From the NCBI GenBank assembly GCA_007128085.1, contig SKYC01000377.1, forward strand, positions 1-7,366: DNA of 7,366 nucleotides, read 5' to 3'. The stretch's first letter is position 1; each line of letters begins with the position of its first letter. The DNA comes from Saprospiraceae bacterium (GTDB lineage Bacteria; Bacteroidota; Bacteroidia; Chitinophagales; Saprospiraceae). The position numbers and the translations under genes were made by a program. This document shows, in pieces, positions 6,721 to 7,366 of the stretch. Under the pieces are notes generated by a model. That model did not search any database and was not told where the DNA came from. It was given only the letters and a program-made list of their open reading frames with translations.

Positions 6721-7366
6721 CAAACCAGTAAAAAATTCTCCGATACTCATCGCTCCAACTGGATCCCTCTATAAAACCGTGATCTTCTAAAGGGTAAAGT
6801 GCGAGATCCCAATCCTCTTTACCCAACTCGATCAACCGCTGACTGAGCCTTACTACATCCTGAAACTGAACGTTCACATCAATAACGCCATGCAACATCA
6901 ACAATGGGCCTTCCAGTCCCTCTGCGTGATATATGGGTGAACTCCGGTGGTAAGCCAGGCTGTCTTCAACAGGTGTGTTGAGTATATTGGAAGTGTAACC
7001 GTGATTGTAATGGGCCCAGTCTGTGACCGATCTCAAAGCTGCAGCCGCACTGAATGTCTCTCCCTCCAAAAACATGGCCATGATGGATATAAACCCCCCG
7101 TAGGACCCTCCGTAAATTCCAATTTTATCGGCATCAATCCCCTGGTGTTGAACCAACCACTCTGCTCCGTCGACCTGATCGGTCAAATCAACACCCCCCA
7201 TATGTCGGTAAATGGCTGTTCTCCAGTCCCTTCCATAGCCGGCACTTGCCCTAAAGTCAATATCGAGTACCGTATATCCGTTGTCTGTTAGGATGTTGTG
7301 AAACATGTATTCCCTGAAATAAGAACTCCACCAATGGTGAACATTCTGTAAGTAACCCGCTCCGTG
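6695..7366 (-). CDS. S9-family (prolyl oligopeptidase / DPP-IV-like) peptidase, C-terminal part
   Basis: The last 223 residues of an alpha/beta-hydrolase peptidase; the reading frame stays open to the window edge, so the start and the beta-propeller domain lie beyond it. The visible fragment begins HGAGYLQNVHHWWSSYF, which includes the oxyanion-region HG, followed by DIDFRASAGYGRDWR. All three catalytic residues are present: the serine in GGSYGG (codon 7103-7105), the aspartate in HGVIDVNV (6878-6880) and the histidine in LEDHGF (6779-6781). The spacing is normal for S9 enzymes, so the protein is likely active. Such enzymes cut short peptides, often after proline, and in Bacteroidota are usually exported; export cannot be judged here. 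It converges on the TPR operon with 58 bases between stop codons and is probably unrelated to it. The exact subfamily (S9B versus S9C) is unresolved. Confidence 0.93.
   Translation of the reverse strand, partial: HGAGYLQNVHHWWSSYFREYMFHNILTDNGYTVLDIDFRASAGYGRDWRTAIYRHMGGVDLTDQVDGAEWLVQHQGIDADKIGIYGGSYGGFISIMAMFLEGETFSAAAALRSVTDWAHYNHGYTSNILNTPVEDSLAYHRSSPIYHAEGLEGPLLMLHGVIDVNVQFQDVVRLSQRLIELGKEDWDLALYPLEDHGFIEGSSWSDEYRRIFYWFEKHLFNRN

Overview
The window looks like chromosomal DNA from a member of the Bacteroidota (Saprospirales/Chitinophagales-like; rank below phylum is a guess). The signs are PurH and CoaX proteins with Bacteroidota-type motif wording, signal peptides ending in Ala-Gln, A-rich leaders in place of Shine-Dalgarno sites, candidate promoters of the TTTG-N19-TAnnTTTG type, and an outer-membrane protein whose mature end starts with SPYSRxGxGEL.

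Layout. Positions 1-67 are a short leader with a good -7 box. Five genes then run rightward almost without gaps: purH (68-1591, last two steps of IMP synthesis), coaX (1588-2307, type III pantothenate kinase, first step of CoA synthesis, 4-base overlap with purH), an outer-membrane beta-barrel-like protein (2297-3646, 11-base overlap with coaX), and two paralogous exported TPR proteins (3661-5124 and 5170-6636). The first TPR protein has an ordinary signal peptide; the second has a lipoprotein-like one. A probable intrinsic terminator (6676-6720) closes the rightward unit. It lies across the stop codon of a convergent, incomplete S9-family serine peptidase gene (6695-7366, minus strand, 5' end outside the window). 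No stretch longer than 60 bases lacks a gene; there are no RNA genes, mobile elements or CRISPR arrays.

How the genes fit together. purH and coaX are housekeeping enzymes that appear translationally coupled. From memory of other Bacteroidota genomes, coaX followed by an outer-membrane protein, TPR protein(s) and an LPS-export gene (lptC) is a recurrent neighbourhood, so the last three genes are best read as an envelope module attached to coaX. The least explained part is the pair of cysteine-rich TPR paralogs. They share six cysteines and several short motifs, yet carry different export signals, which suggests one soluble and one membrane-anchored version of the same periplasmic protein. The S9 peptidase is on the other strand and is probably unrelated to this module.
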